A stretch of 8,994 nt of DNA from Methanofollis sp. (lineage in GTDB: Archaea; Halobacteriota; Methanomicrobia; Methanomicrobiales; Methanofollaceae): positions 1 to 8,994 of the forward strand of contig JAQVHG010000075.1 in assembly GCA_028696365.1 (NCBI GenBank), given 5' to 3'. Shown here piece by piece: positions 1 to 6,018 of the stretch (the first letter of the stretch is position 1; every line of letters begins with the position of its first letter). The notes beneath the pieces are model-generated. The model did not search any database and was not told where the DNA came from. It saw only the letters and a program-made list of their open reading frames with translations. The translations under genes were made by a program, and so were the position numbers.

Positions 1-33
1 TATGCCTTTGAGTGGCCCTTACTATTGATATGA
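1..33 (+). CDS. Possible C-terminal tail of an upstream gene (partial)
   Basis: Frame 1 is open from the window edge for ten codons and ends in TGA at 31-33, reading YAFEWPLLLI. This stop overlaps the ATG at 30-32 of the following gene as ATGA, a common arrangement for translationally coupled neighbours. The fragment is too short to recognise a family. Frame 2 is also open to a TGA at 26-28, so the choice of frame rests only on the ATGA overlap. Confidence 0.3.
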   Translation, partial: YAFEWPLLLI

Positions 34-662
34 ATATTACGGCGCTGAGGCCGCGGCTCATCTCTAAACTCGAACCTATCGCCGACATTTTTATCAAGGC
101 CGGCATCAGCCCAAACCAGATCTCCTATCTCTCCCTGTTGTTCGGGGTCTTGTGCATGATCTCCTATGCGAGAGGATCCTTTCTCCTGGGGAGTCTTCTG
201 TTACTCGTCTCAGCTGTCCTCGACCTGGTGGACGGGACCGTCGCGAGGAAGAAGGGGTGCCAGACCGATTTTGGCGCGGTGATCGACTGGGTCTTCGACA
301 AGTACGTCGATGCCCTGGCCATCCTCGGTGTCGGGCTCTCAGGGACGGCGATCCTCTCCAGGTTCCTCCCGGTCCCGCCTGAAGCCGATTTTGCAGTCGT
401 GGCAATCGCGATCTTTGGCTCGATGATCAACACCTTCATCAAACCGGTGGTCTATGCCGAGGTCGGGTTCTCAGACCGGGTCGGCGGGAAGATCCACGAC
501 CCCCTCGAGGGGGTAGGGTTCTTCGGGAGGCCTGAGACTCTCATCGTCCTCATCGTCGGGGCCTCGCTCGGGTATGCCTGGCTCTCGGTACTGGTCATCG
601 CCGTCTGCACCAACCTCTCGGCGATCCAGCGGATCATCTATCTCTCGAGAACGCTCTCGTGA
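30..662 (+). CDS. CDP-alcohol phosphatidyltransferase, probably archaetidylinositol-phosphate synthase-like
   Basis: Integral membrane enzyme that moves a polar headgroup alcohol onto a CDP-activated lipid, here presumably CDP-archaeol, in ether-lipid headgroup synthesis. With the ATG at 30 the protein has 210 residues. The full family signature is present: D65, D68, G69, A72, R73, G82, D86 and D90 (DG-x2-AR-x8-G-x3-D-x3-D), which binds metal and the CDP moiety. Several hydrophobic segments follow the N-terminal amphipathic part (about 33-62, 92-112, 120-140, 165-205). The N-terminal KAGISPNQISYLSLLFG stretch and length resemble archaetidylinositol-phosphate synthases more than archaetidylserine synthases, but the substrate alcohol is inference. 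A GTG at 12 would add six residues; ATG 30 is preferred because it overlaps the upstream TGA as ATGA. The 3' end overlaps the convergent archaeosortase gene by 29 bases. Confidence 0.9.
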   Translation: MNITALRPRLISKLEPIADIFIKAGISPNQISYLSLLFGVLCMISYARGSFLLGSLLLLVSAVLDLVDGTVARKKGCQTDFGAVIDWVFDKYVDALAILGVGLSGTAILSRFLPVPPEADFAVVAIAIFGSMINTFIKPVVYAEVGFSDRVGGKIHDPLEGVGFFGRPETLIVLIVGASLGYAWLSVLVIAVCTNLSAIQRIIYLSRTLS

Positions 663-1443
663 GGTCGTCGCGGTAAGCCCGATATAATCCCTCAGCCATC
701 TTGGCAAGGTCAGGGATGAGAGCGAAAAGGGCGTAGGCGATGATTACAAGGGCGACAAGGGCCCCGAGTTCGCAGAGGACGTTGTGGGCCCAGAAAAAAC
801 TCTCGTAGCCGTACTCTCCGTTGCTTGCGATCTCAGGAAAGTACGGGAACCACTGCCCGGTGTAGGCGGTGATCACAAAGACGTTCCTGAACAGGTTGAG
901 GATATAGATCGTCGGGACAACGAAGAGGACGGCGAGGATCTTCTGGCGCAGTTCGGTGGGGACAGCAGCGGCCACACCGAGCATGATGGCAATGCTCTGG
1001 ATCCCGGTGCACCCGAGCACAATCTCAACCCTCAGCCCATTTCTGATGAACATGTTCCAGTCGTACATCGAGTACTGGATGCCGACCATGTTGAGGAGCC
1101 ATCCGACCTCCCCAGTGACGACATCGATGAGCCAGTCGCCAAGCGGCGTGTAGCCGAAAGGGAGGTAGACAAGGACGGCGACCGCGGCGGCACGAGTGAG
1201 ATACTGGACATTTTTGTCCTCGGCACGCAACCTCTTTGCGGTCACATATAGAAAGGGGACCGAGAGGACCGCCATGGTGGGGTACAGGAAGTTGTTGATC
1301 GAGAGATAGTAGGGCACCTCAGCAAAGAGGAAGAGTGACATCGAGAGCCAGCCTGCAATCCCTGCATACGCACTATGTCTCCCTGGGATGAGGAAGAGAA
1401 TGAAGGAGACGAAGGCTGCGGTGAGGAGGAGTGCTTCCATCAT
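634..1443 (-). CDS. artA: Archaeosortase A (exosortase-family membrane transpeptidase)
   Basis: Polytopic membrane protein of 269 residues that, in the family, cleaves PGF-CTERM-type C-terminal signals of exported proteins and couples them to membrane lipid. The exosortase/archaeosortase signatures are clear: LGCTG with the nucleophile Cys145, NLFRN with Arg186, and the AHN motif with His220 in the last third. Cys to Arg spacing is 41 residues, which to my recollection matches the Haloferax volcanii enzyme. Hydrophobic segments fall near 3-20, 27-45, 52-68, 85-96, 147-162, 168-192 and 218-243. The start is ATG-ATG at 1443/1440, with an in-frame TAA just two codons upstream. A TATA-like box at 1461-1470 lies about 22-25 bases from the ATGs, so the transcript is probably leaderless. 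No PGF-CTERM substrate protein is encoded in the window. The gene is convergent with the lipid headgroup enzyme. Confidence 0.93.
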   Translation of the reverse strand: MMEALLLTAAFVSFILFLIPGRHSAYAGIAGWLSMSLFLFAEVPYYLSINNFLYPTMAVLSVPFLYVTAKRLRAEDKNVQYLTRAAAVAVLVYLPFGYTPLGDWLIDVVTGEVGWLLNMVGIQYSMYDWNMFIRNGLRVEIVLGCTGIQSIAIMLGVAAAVPTELRQKILAVLFVVPTIYILNLFRNVFVITAYTGQWFPYFPEIASNGEYGYESFFWAHNVLCELGALVALVIIAYALFALIPDLAKMAEGLYRAYRDDLTRAFSRDR

Positions 1444-1460
1444 CCATTATTTGCCGGCTC

Positions 1461-1470
1461 ATATAATTAA
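1461..1470 (-). promoter_or_regulatory. TATA box of artA, leaderless-type spacing
   Basis: On the minus strand this reads TTAATTATAT, preceded by TTGAGAACGG where a BRE would lie. Its centre is about 22-25 bases from the two start ATGs (1443 and 1440), so transcription should begin at or beside the start codon. No Shine-Dalgarno sequence is visible between the box and the ATG. Confidence 0.6.
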
Positions 1471-1525
1471 CCGTTCTCAAAGGGATCAAAATCCAAAGTC
1501 TCCGGCTCCTCAGGCGGGAATGTCA

Positions 1526-1543
1526 GATATACAAGGCTTAATC
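1526..1543 (+). promoter_or_regulatory. Probable promoter of the TFS gene
   Basis: Two overlapping AT-rich candidates precede the TFS start: GATATACA at 1526-1533 and CTTAATC at 1537-1543. The second is about 27 bases from position 1567 and would give an almost leaderless transcript for the ATG at 1570. No Shine-Dalgarno sequence precedes that ATG (AATAATTGATAG), which agrees with leaderless initiation. Which box is used cannot be decided from the sequence. Confidence 0.4.
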
Positions 1544-1569
1544 AGGCATGGCTTCCCAATAATTGATAG

Positions 1570-1884
1570 ATGTTATTCTGCCCGAAGTGCAACAACCTGA
1601 TGATTTCATCGGGTGGTCAGATGAAATGCCGTAGGTGCGGGTATGTTCAGGCGATCGAAAGTGAGGAGGACATGAAGATCACGACCACCCGTGTCGAGAA
1701 GGAGATCACCATCGTCGACGATGAGGAGAAGGTGCAGACCCTTCCGACAACCAATGTCCTGTGTCCTGAATGTGGAAACACCCTCGCCTTCTGGTGGCTG
1801 CGTCAGCTGCGGAGTGCTGATGAGAGCGAGGTCCGTTTCTTCCGTTGCACCAAGTGTGGGCACACCTGGCGGGAATACGATTAA
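1570..1884 (+). CDS. tfs: Transcription factor S (archaeal TFIIS/RPB9-like RNA cleavage factor)
   Basis: Cytoplasmic factor that rescues backtracked archaeal RNA polymerase by stimulating cleavage of the nascent transcript in the active site. The 104-residue protein is the normal length for the family. It has an N-terminal zinc ribbon (C4, C7, C20, C23), a charged linker of about 40 residues, and a C-terminal zinc ribbon (C65, C68, C93, C96). The hallmark RSADE loop at 81-85, carrying the catalytic D84-E85 pair, precedes FFRCTKCGHTWREYD at the extreme C-terminus. Both ribbons and the acidic pair are intact, so an active cleavage factor is expected rather than an inhibitory paralogue. The gene stands alone, with artA divergent upstream and a tRNA downstream. 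Confidence 0.95.
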   Translation: MLFCPKCNNLMISSGGQMKCRRCGYVQAIESEEDMKITTTRVEKEITIVDDEEKVQTLPTTNVLCPECGNTLAFWWLRQLRSADESEVRFFRCTKCGHTWREYD

Positions 1885-1938
1885 ATCTCAGGAACGCACA
1901 TAGGTATTGGAAACATTGTTCTCCACCCACATTTTTGG

Positions 1939-2023
1939 GCGAGGGTTGCCGAGCCAGGCCAAAGGCGCAAGGTTGAGGGCCTTGTCACGTAGGTGTTCGA
2001 GCGTTCGAATCGCTCCCCTCGCA
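1939..2023 (+). tRNA. tRNA-Leu, anticodon GAG
   Basis: An 85-nt cloverleaf can be folded by eye. The acceptor stem GCGAGGG (1939-1945) pairs with CCCTCGC (2016-2022), with discriminator A2023 and no encoded CCA. The anticodon stem CAAGG (1968-1972) pairs with CCTTG (1980-1984) around loop TTGAGGG, placing anticodon GAG at 1975-1977. The T stem GAGCG (1999-2003) pairs with CGCTC (2011-2015) around TTCGAAT. The variable arm is long (about 1985-1998), as expected of a class II leucine tRNA. No intron is seen. An AT-rich GATTAAATC at 1879-1887, overlapping the TFS stop, could serve as its TATA box with a short 5' leader, but this is uncertain. Confidence 0.95.
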
Positions 2024-2112
2024 CTTCTTCTGAAACATTCAATCATGAAGGCTGGATGATGTGTCCGGTGTCGTGTTTTATCTCCCTCTTCTGGAGAACT
2101 ATCCTGACTTTT

Positions 2113-2220
2113 GGCTCTAGAGAATGCAATCGCTACCCTCCTGAACCCACACCATGTAGATTAACGGAGGATGGCACGCCTCCCGCTAAAGAATTTTATC
2201 CAGAGGATTTCTACAGAGCC
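2113..2220 (+). mobile_element. Miniature inverted-repeat element, copy E1 (short, about 108 bp)
   Basis: The right end is well kept: GAGGATTTCTACAGAGCC at 2203-2220. The left tip begins GGCTCTAGAGAA at 2113 and is degenerate. Inside, GGAGG (2166-2170) and CCTCC (2179-2183) form the hairpin, with GGCAC in the loop, seen in the other copies. It is much shorter than the 230-bp copies, so it is internally deleted or decayed. The 8 bases flanking each side (TGACTTTT and TTTTCTTT) do not match, so no target duplication survives. Its right tip forms the last codons and the stop of the kinase gene on the minus strand. Confidence 0.65.
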
Positions 2221-3173
2221 TTTTCTTTATATTCGTGATACCAGAGAGGTACGTCCAGTTCAAAACTCTCGTGGTCGGAGAGGATCGTCTGGATGGTCTT
2301 TTGCGATCGTTCGATCTGCTCGGCGGTGCCGGTACGGATCGAGTGGCGATATGACCAGACAATGTCAGGGACGATGCTCATTGCGGCATAGAGTGAATAT
2401 TTTTTCCAGAATTCGTGTGAGACATTTCCTCTGTTATACCCGTCGAACTGTCCGACAGAAAAGGGAACACTGATATTTCGTGAAAAGTGTGCGATTTTGT
2501 AGAAATCATGGACCGGATCGCCCCAGTCATAGCGGTTGAAATCGATCACGCCGCTGAATGTTCCTTTGTTGACAATGATATTGGCAGGATGGTAGTCGTC
2601 GTGCTGAAATGAGGATTCGACATTTTTCATAAGGTCCATCCGTGATTCGACGAATTCGACAACTGCGTTAAGGTCAACGCCTCTTAATTTTGTGGTGCAC
2701 TCCTCAAGTGCCCTGAGATAATACTCGTTTTTCCGTTTTTTTGTCTCGTACCAACCCGGATACCATGCGGGCGCTTTCAAGGCATGCATTTTTTTCAGTT
2801 CTTCTCCGGCGGCGACACCGATCGCATACTGTACTTCATCTGAATAATTGGGCAACGACTGCTCTGCATTTGTGCCTTCGATAAAGCGCACGATCATGAA
2901 ACAGAGATCATTCTCTTCAGAAACTCCGAAGTAGTGTGCATCGGGGATCATGTCAGAATAATCTCTGAGATCCCGTAGGACATTGAATTCTGCCTTTTTT
3001 CTCAGGATAACCGCGTCACTCGCCGGTTCAATGATCCGCAGGAGACGTTTTTCATCGCCAGGAAGACCAAGAACATATTTTTGCTCACCGGAATAGCCCT
3101 CCTCGATCTCTTCCACATAGAGATATCCAGTGATCTCATGTACTCTTTCTCGAATTTTTTCAAACAATCCCAT
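2211..3173 (-). CDS. APH-fold small-molecule phosphotransferase (aminoglycoside/choline kinase-like)
   Basis: Kinase-fold protein of the phosphotransferase enzyme family that includes aminoglycoside and choline kinases; the substrate is unknown. The catalytic loop HDDYHPAN (the HxDxxxxN motif) and the metal-binding GVIDFNRYDWGDPVHDF stretch are intact. From the start chosen here the protein has about 320 residues. The reading frame is open up to an ATG at 3311, but the first part of that extension, including the residues ISTEP, is encoded by repeat E2. ATG 3173 is preferred because GGAG lies six bases upstream; ATGs at 3185, 3191 and 3260 are alternatives. The last codons (GCT CTG TAG) are the tip of repeat E1. 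Codons are visibly poorer in G+C than in artA or thiD, suggesting acquisition from elsewhere. Confidence 0.82.
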   Translation of the reverse strand: MGLFEKIRERVHEITGYLYVEEIEEGYSGEQKYVLGLPGDEKRLLRIIEPASDAVILRKKAEFNVLRDLRDYSDMIPDAHYFGVSEENDLCFMIVRFIEGTNAEQSLPNYSDEVQYAIGVAAGEELKKMHALKAPAWYPGWYETKKRKNEYYLRALEECTTKLRGVDLNAVVEFVESRMDLMKNVESSFQHDDYHPANIIVNKGTFSGVIDFNRYDWGDPVHDFYKIAHFSRNISVPFSVGQFDGYNRGNVSHEFWKKYSLYAAMSIVPDIVWSYRHSIRTGTAEQIERSQKTIQTILSDHESFELDVPLWYHEYKEKAL

Positions 3174-3243
3174 AATATTCTCCATGAGCATATCCCAAAA
3201 CTCTCTTGGGGTGAATAACTCCTCGAACCAAAGTACTTTCTTC

Positions 3244-3515
3244 GGCTCTGTAGAGATCATCTTGATGAGGTTCTCTGGCAGGGGGCGTGTCGCCCCCCCG
3301 TCCCCCCGCACACGATAAGAGAGAGGACAGCACCTTCCTCGTCATGATCCTCCATCCAGCCTTCTCGACCTTGTCCTGGTTCCGGAGGTCCGGGGGACGC
3401 AACCGGAGGGAGCTTGAGAAGACCTGCTGGTCTTCGAGGAAGTCACCGGCCGAAGAGATGAGAAGGCGGGTGCAGCACACTTATACTAAGAATAGGTGAG
3501 GGTTTCTACAAAACC
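3244..3515 (-). mobile_element. Miniature inverted-repeat element, copy E2 (about 272 bp, inverted orientation)
   Basis: The tip at 3244 reads GGCTCTGTAGAGATCATC and continues with CTTGATGAGG. It is the reverse complement of the right end of copy E4. The other end, GGTGAGGGTTTCTACAAAACC at 3495-3515, is the reverse complement of the left-type end. So this is a complete copy facing the other way. A hairpin GGGGGCG (3281-3287) with CGCCCCC (3291-3297) lies near the right-type end. Flanking octamers CTTTCTTC (3236-3243) and CTTCTTTC (3516-3523) agree at six of eight positions, possibly a worn target duplication. The 3311 end of the kinase reading frame runs into this element. Confidence 0.7.
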
Positions 3516-3534
3516 CTTCTTTCCAAAATTCTAA

Positions 3535-3710
3535 ACCTTATCCTCCACCGGAGGGCGGCACGCCCTCCATTCCCTCACGCTGATGAAGATTGGCAGGAGA
3601 TCGCATCCCGTCTTCACGATCATCGCTCTGCCTTCCCGCCCCAATCGCCATCCTTGGGGCCCGGGGGAGCCACGCCCCCAGCGCGGTGGTGTGGGAAGGC
3701 ATGAATGCAT
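3535..3710. repeat. Decayed copy or copies of the same repeat family (E3)
   Basis: No tip pairs can be defined, but two internal modules of the family are recognisable. One is a perfect hairpin GGAGGGC (3550-3556) with GCCCTCC (3562-3568) around loop GGCAC. The other is a larger inverted repeat, GCCTTCCC (3630-3637) with GGGAAGGC (3693-3700), enclosing GGGGCCCGGGGG; it resembles the inside of E4 and E5 in reverse complement. The stretch from about 3711 to 3800 holds nothing I recognise. Confidence 0.5.
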
Positions 3711-3800
3711 GAGTGCGCAACGAAATTGGGAGGATCTCACTACCACATCCATTGCTATCTTCTGGGAGGAGGAGGGCTGGAAAGTTTTGGGATGATCTCC

Positions 3801-3808
3801 ATAATTAC
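3801..3808. repeat. Left target-site duplication of element E4 (ATAATTAC)
   Basis: ATAATTAC directly precedes the left tip of E4 and is repeated exactly at 4042-4049 directly after its right tip. An exact 8-bp match flush against both ends is the expected scar of transposition. Confidence 0.85.
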
Positions 3809-4041
3809 AGTTCTGTAGAAACCCTCACCTCTTGTGTTGGAGAGACGTGTGTCACCCGCCTTCCTACCTCTTTGGCCGGTGGGCTCTGCCCCCGGACCCC
3901 CGCAACACGATAGGGTCGGGAAGGCAGAATCGATGACCATCAAGAGAGTGCTGCCGTCCTCGATCTATCGTGTCGCAGGGGGTTCGGGGGGCGGCCAAAC
4001 CCCCCGACAGAGAGATTCATCAAGAGGATTTCTACAGAGCC
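3809..4041 (+). mobile_element. Miniature inverted-repeat element, copy E4 (233 bp, reference copy)
   Basis: The left tip is AGTTCTGTAGAAACCCTC and the right tip, read inward, is GGCTCTGTAGAAATCCTC, nearly perfect terminal inverted repeats. Exact 8-bp duplications ATAATTAC flank it. From left to right it holds GCCTTCC (3858-3864) pairing with GGAAGGC (3919-3925) around a G+C-rich core with CTGCCCCCGGACCCCC, then an ATCGTGTCGC stretch, then a strong hairpin TCGGGGGG (3984-3991) with CCCCCCGA (4000-4007), then AGAGAGATTCATCAAGAG leading into the right tip. No open reading frame inside resembles a transposase, so it is non-autonomous. Confidence 0.85.
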
Positions 4042-4049
4042 ATAATTAC
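4042..4049. repeat. Right target-site duplication of element E4 (ATAATTAC)
   Basis: Exact second copy of the octamer at 3801-3808, placed immediately after the ACAGAGCC tip of E4. Confidence 0.85.
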
Positions 4050-4202
4050 ATATTTTGGGATCTTTAGAATCCCCTAGATGCTTCTCTCTGGAGAGAGGCA
4101 TGAGTGAAGGCAACACTGACATTCATAGAGGGAAGTATGCTGTCTTCGACCTTATCGTGTAGCAGGAACCGGAGGACGATCGGGGGGAGTCGAGAAAATC
4201 TA

Positions 4203-4210
4203 CAATTTTC
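4203..4210. repeat. Left target-site duplication of element E5 (CAATTTTC)
   Basis: CAATTTTC lies directly before the GGCTCTGTAG tip at 4211 and recurs exactly at 4440-4447 directly after the opposite tip. Between E4 and this point (4050-4202) the sequence is partly similar to the interior of E2 (ACCGGAGG followed by a GGGGGA/GTCGAGAA stretch), suggesting another decayed fragment. Confidence 0.85.
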
Positions 4211-4439
4211 GGCTCTGTAGAAACCCTCACCAATTCCTGGTATGAGCGTGACTCACCCACCTTCCCTATCATCTCACTGGGGGCCCTGCCCCCGGACCCC
4301 CAGGATGAAGATAGGGCCGGGAAGGCACAATCAATCGCCATGAAGAGTGTAATGCCGTCCACCGCCTATCTTTGCGCGGGGAGACCGTGGGACGGCACGC
4401 CCCCACAAAGAGAACCATATCGAGGATTTCTACACAGCC
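4211..4439 (+). mobile_element. Miniature inverted-repeat element, copy E5 (229 bp)
   Basis: The left tip is GGCTCTGTAGAAACCCTC and the right end is GAGGATTTCTACACAGCC, flanked by exact 8-bp duplications CAATTTTC. Its layout follows E4: CTTCCC (4261-4266) pairs with GGGAAG (4319-4324) around CTGCCCCCGGACCCCC, followed by a distal hairpin GTGGG (4387-4391) with CCCAC (4402-4406) whose loop contains GGCAC. It is clearly diverged from E4 in the interior while the ends and the stems are kept. Confidence 0.85.
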
Positions 4440-4447
4440 CAATTTTC
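4440..4447. repeat. Right target-site duplication of element E5 (CAATTTTC)
   Basis: Exact second copy of the octamer at 4203-4210, flush against the ACACAGCC tip of E5. Confidence 0.85.
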
Positions 4448-4526
4448 GAGCGGCACGCACCTCACCACAGAGAACTATTGAGATGAATTTTCCAGATCCA
4501 ATTTTTGCCCAATTTTTGCATTATTT

Positions 4527-4631
4527 GGCTCTGTAAATCCTCTTGGAGATGCTCTCCGCCGGGGGACATGCCGTTCCCCTGCTTCACGATAGTGAAGTAC
4601 GTAACGAAGAGATGAGGATTTCGACCTCTTA
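4527..4631 (-). mobile_element. Miniature inverted-repeat element, copy E6 (about 105 bp, decayed, inverted)
   Basis: GGCTCTGTAAATCCTCTTGG at 4527 is the right-type tip in reverse orientation with a small deletion. A short hairpin GGGGA (4562-4566) with TCCCC (4575-4579) follows, holding the family's CGGCATG-like loop on the minus strand. The far end, GATGAGGATTTC at 4611-4622, resembles the left-type end but its last bases (GACCTCTTA) have lost the tip. No matching flanks are seen. Confidence 0.5.
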
Positions 4632-4685
4632 CGAAAGGAGAACTGGAGAGCGAGTGATGACAGAGACCGAGATCATTTCGGATCG

Positions 4686-4693
4686 ATTATAAT
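4686..4693 (+). promoter_or_regulatory. TATA box for the 4716 gene
   Basis: ATTATAAT at 4686-4693 has its centre about 26 bases upstream of the ATG at 4716, the classical archaeal TATA-to-start distance, implying a leaderless transcript. It also overlaps the alternative ATG at 4692, which argues against that start. Confidence 0.5.
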
Positions 4694-4715
4694 GACATAC
4701 ATTATATCAACTCCT

Positions 4716-4964
4716 ATGCCAACACTTGAAATCGACTTTTCCGACCATGAGTTCGACGTTATAGAACAGTATTATGCGTCCGCCGTCGAGAGCAGGTACA
4801 TGTCTCTTGAGGACTATCTCAGAAAAGCGGTGGTCACGATGGCCGTCCAGATACTTGAAGACCTCCCCTCGGTGAGAAGAAAGAACCCTGACGCACTATT
4901 TTCATCATCACTCTCTGAACAAGAATGCGATGAGTTTGGGCTTTCAAAAGAGTTTTATGCCTAA
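4716..4964 (+). CDS. Small acidic protein of unknown function
   Basis: The protein has 82 residues from ATG 4716, or 90 from ATG 4692. I do not recognise a named family. It opens with a strand-like PTLEIDFSD, followed by DHEFDVIEQYYASAVESRYMS, then a helix-rich SLEDYLRKAVVTMAVQILEDL, and an acidic tail ending EFGLSKEFYA. The short strand followed by helices recalls small ribbon-helix-helix or antitoxin-type proteins, but no partner toxin lies beside it, so this is speculation. ATG 4716 is preferred because the TATA box at 4686-4693 would otherwise overlap the start and no Shine-Dalgarno precedes either ATG. Balanced codon usage and sensible protein composition support a real gene. It sits immediately beyond the repeat block. 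Confidence 0.65.
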   Translation: MPTLEIDFSDHEFDVIEQYYASAVESRYMSLEDYLRKAVVTMAVQILEDLPSVRRKNPDALFSSSLSEQECDEFGLSKEFYA

Positions 4965-5310
4965 TTTCGGCTACATATTTATTGAGGGAGGACAGATCAA
5001 CGGCCTGAAGTCATCGATATGGCCAGAAGAAGACACAAACTCCCTCCATATCGCGCCGGATTCCGGGCACACTCCTGACCCCCTCCCTCCTTCCAATTCA
5101 GCGAGGAGACTTCATAGTATCTCCTCCCCCATATTGTCCAGTAGAAGCCCGATATATCCCTTGCGATGAACTGGGTTTCACGAACTCCACACATCCTGAC
5201 CAGATCACAATCCCAAGCCGATCCGACCGATTTTGGATGGGTATATTCCTGAATTAGGTTCAATATGACGTGATCTGACCACATCCATGCCCACAAGAAA
5301 GGGAAGGGGA
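4965..5310. other. Intergenic stretch without a recognisable gene
   Basis: This 346-base gap separates the 3' ends of two convergent genes. No coding frame with convincing protein composition is present. The one structure of note is an inverted pair of the octamer CAGATCAC (5201-5208) and GTGATCTG (5270-5277), separated by 61 bases. The same octamer recurs in the promoter region of the neighbouring membrane protein gene. Confidence 0.5.
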
Positions 5311-5703
5311 TCAGGCCTTCCCAAAGTAGACCTTCACGTTGTCCCTGAATAGATACCAGAGAATGATCACCGGGATGATGATGCTCACCAGCGCTGTGGT
5401 AAACCCTGCCATGGTATGGCCCGCCATCCACCAGTTGTAGAAGGCAGTCAAGATGTTGATGAGAGCAAAGAGCACAGCGAGTGTCCATACCCAGCCCCAA
5501 CCCATGAAGCACCCGATCCCGAGCGCGAGGTTTATGATAGCGACAATGAGAACGATACTGCCTGTAAATGCCCCCAAACCTTGCAATTCAAGCGCGCCTC
5601 CGGCCATAAACACCGTAGCCCCGGCAAGCAGTCCGATTAGCCCCAGAAACAGATACAACAAACCTACAATTGTGACCCCAAGAGGTCGTGATACCCCCGC
5701 CAT
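5311..5703 (-). CDS. Small four-helix membrane protein, function unknown
   Basis: The protein has 130 residues and is almost entirely hydrophobic. Four membrane segments are visible at about 9-33, 46-67, 71-91 and 99-119. It starts with a short MAGVSRPLGVT leader typical of small archaeal and bacterial four-helix membrane proteins and ends with a charged tail YLFRDNVKVYFGK. A GxGxxxGWGWVWTLAV turn links helices two and three. The pattern RPLGVT...GWxWxWTLA...YLF is one I associate with widespread uncharacterised membrane proteins of methanogens; I cannot assign a role. The ATG at 5703 is about 26 bases from a TATA box on the minus strand, so translation is probably leaderless. The gene stands alone. 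Confidence 0.85.
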   Translation of the reverse strand: MAGVSRPLGVTIVGLLYLFLGLIGLLAGATVFMAGGALELQGLGAFTGSIVLIVAIINLALGIGCFMGWGWVWTLAVLFALINILTAFYNWWMAGHTMAGFTTALVSIIIPVIILWYLFRDNVKVYFGKA

Positions 5704-5712
5704 GGGCGGATG

Positions 5713-5726
5713 ATCAGTGATCTGAT
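5713..5726. promoter_or_regulatory. Possible operator between TATA box and start of the membrane protein gene
   Basis: ATCAG (5713-5717) and CTGAT (5722-5726) form an inverted repeat spaced by four bases, between the TATA box and the start codon, overlapping the downstream edge of the box. A protein bound here would block transcription. The internal GTGATCTG octamer (5717-5724) also occurs at 5270-5277 and inverted at 5201-5208. Confidence 0.35.
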
Positions 5727-5733
5727 ATTAATA
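5724..5733 (-). promoter_or_regulatory. TATA box of the 5311-5703 membrane protein gene
   Basis: On the minus strand it reads TATTAATATC, preceded by CCAAGG as a possible BRE. Its centre is about 26 bases from the ATG at 5703, giving a leaderless transcript. Confidence 0.6.
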
Positions 5734-6018
5734 CCTTGGCCTGTGCGTCATACATCCTGAGTGCGTGTACTCCGTGATCAGATCGGTCGCCTCTCTTCTG
5801 AGGCTCAGGGCCTCTCTTCAGCGAATTTCAGATTTTTGCACTTATCTCATCTGCTATCTGACTGCGTAGTGACAGAGATGAGTGGCCTGCACCAAGACGC
5901 AACAGGGATCTCTACTTGATGTGACGGCGTTATTCATCGTAGAGTTGAGATGGCACCATCGGATATTTGGATCGCCCGATAATACACAAAAGATCAAATG
6001 TTAAAAATATCAAATCAA
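5734..6018. other. Intergenic region between divergent genes
   Basis: No credible reading frame is present. It contains a direct repeat GCCTCTCTTC at 5789-5798 and 5810-5819, and a TGATCAGATC at 5775-5784 similar to the operator-like motif near 5717. Towards its right end it becomes strongly AT-rich and merges into the promoter of the regulator gene. Confidence 0.5.

Noticed and set aside
784..1251. 155-codon plus-strand ORF
   Set aside because: It lies antisense to the well-supported archaeosortase gene and is a by-product of that gene's G+C-rich codon pattern.
3160..3480. 106-codon minus-strand ORF at the start of the repeat block
   Set aside because: It consists mostly of repeat E2 sequence and has no protein-like pattern.
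2113..3515. E1-kinase-E2 as a composite transposon
   Set aside because: The outer flanking octamers do not match, E1 is a degraded short copy, and E2 has its own near-matching flanks.
3244..4640. Repeat-rich block as a CRISPR array
   Set aside because: The repeated 18-mers alternate in orientation, are irregularly spaced, and are paired as ends of elements with target duplications. There are no regular spacers or cas genes.
4997..5512. 171-codon minus-strand ORF
   Set aside because: Half of it overlaps the four-helix membrane protein gene in another frame. The rest has no recognisable domain, membrane pattern or promoter.
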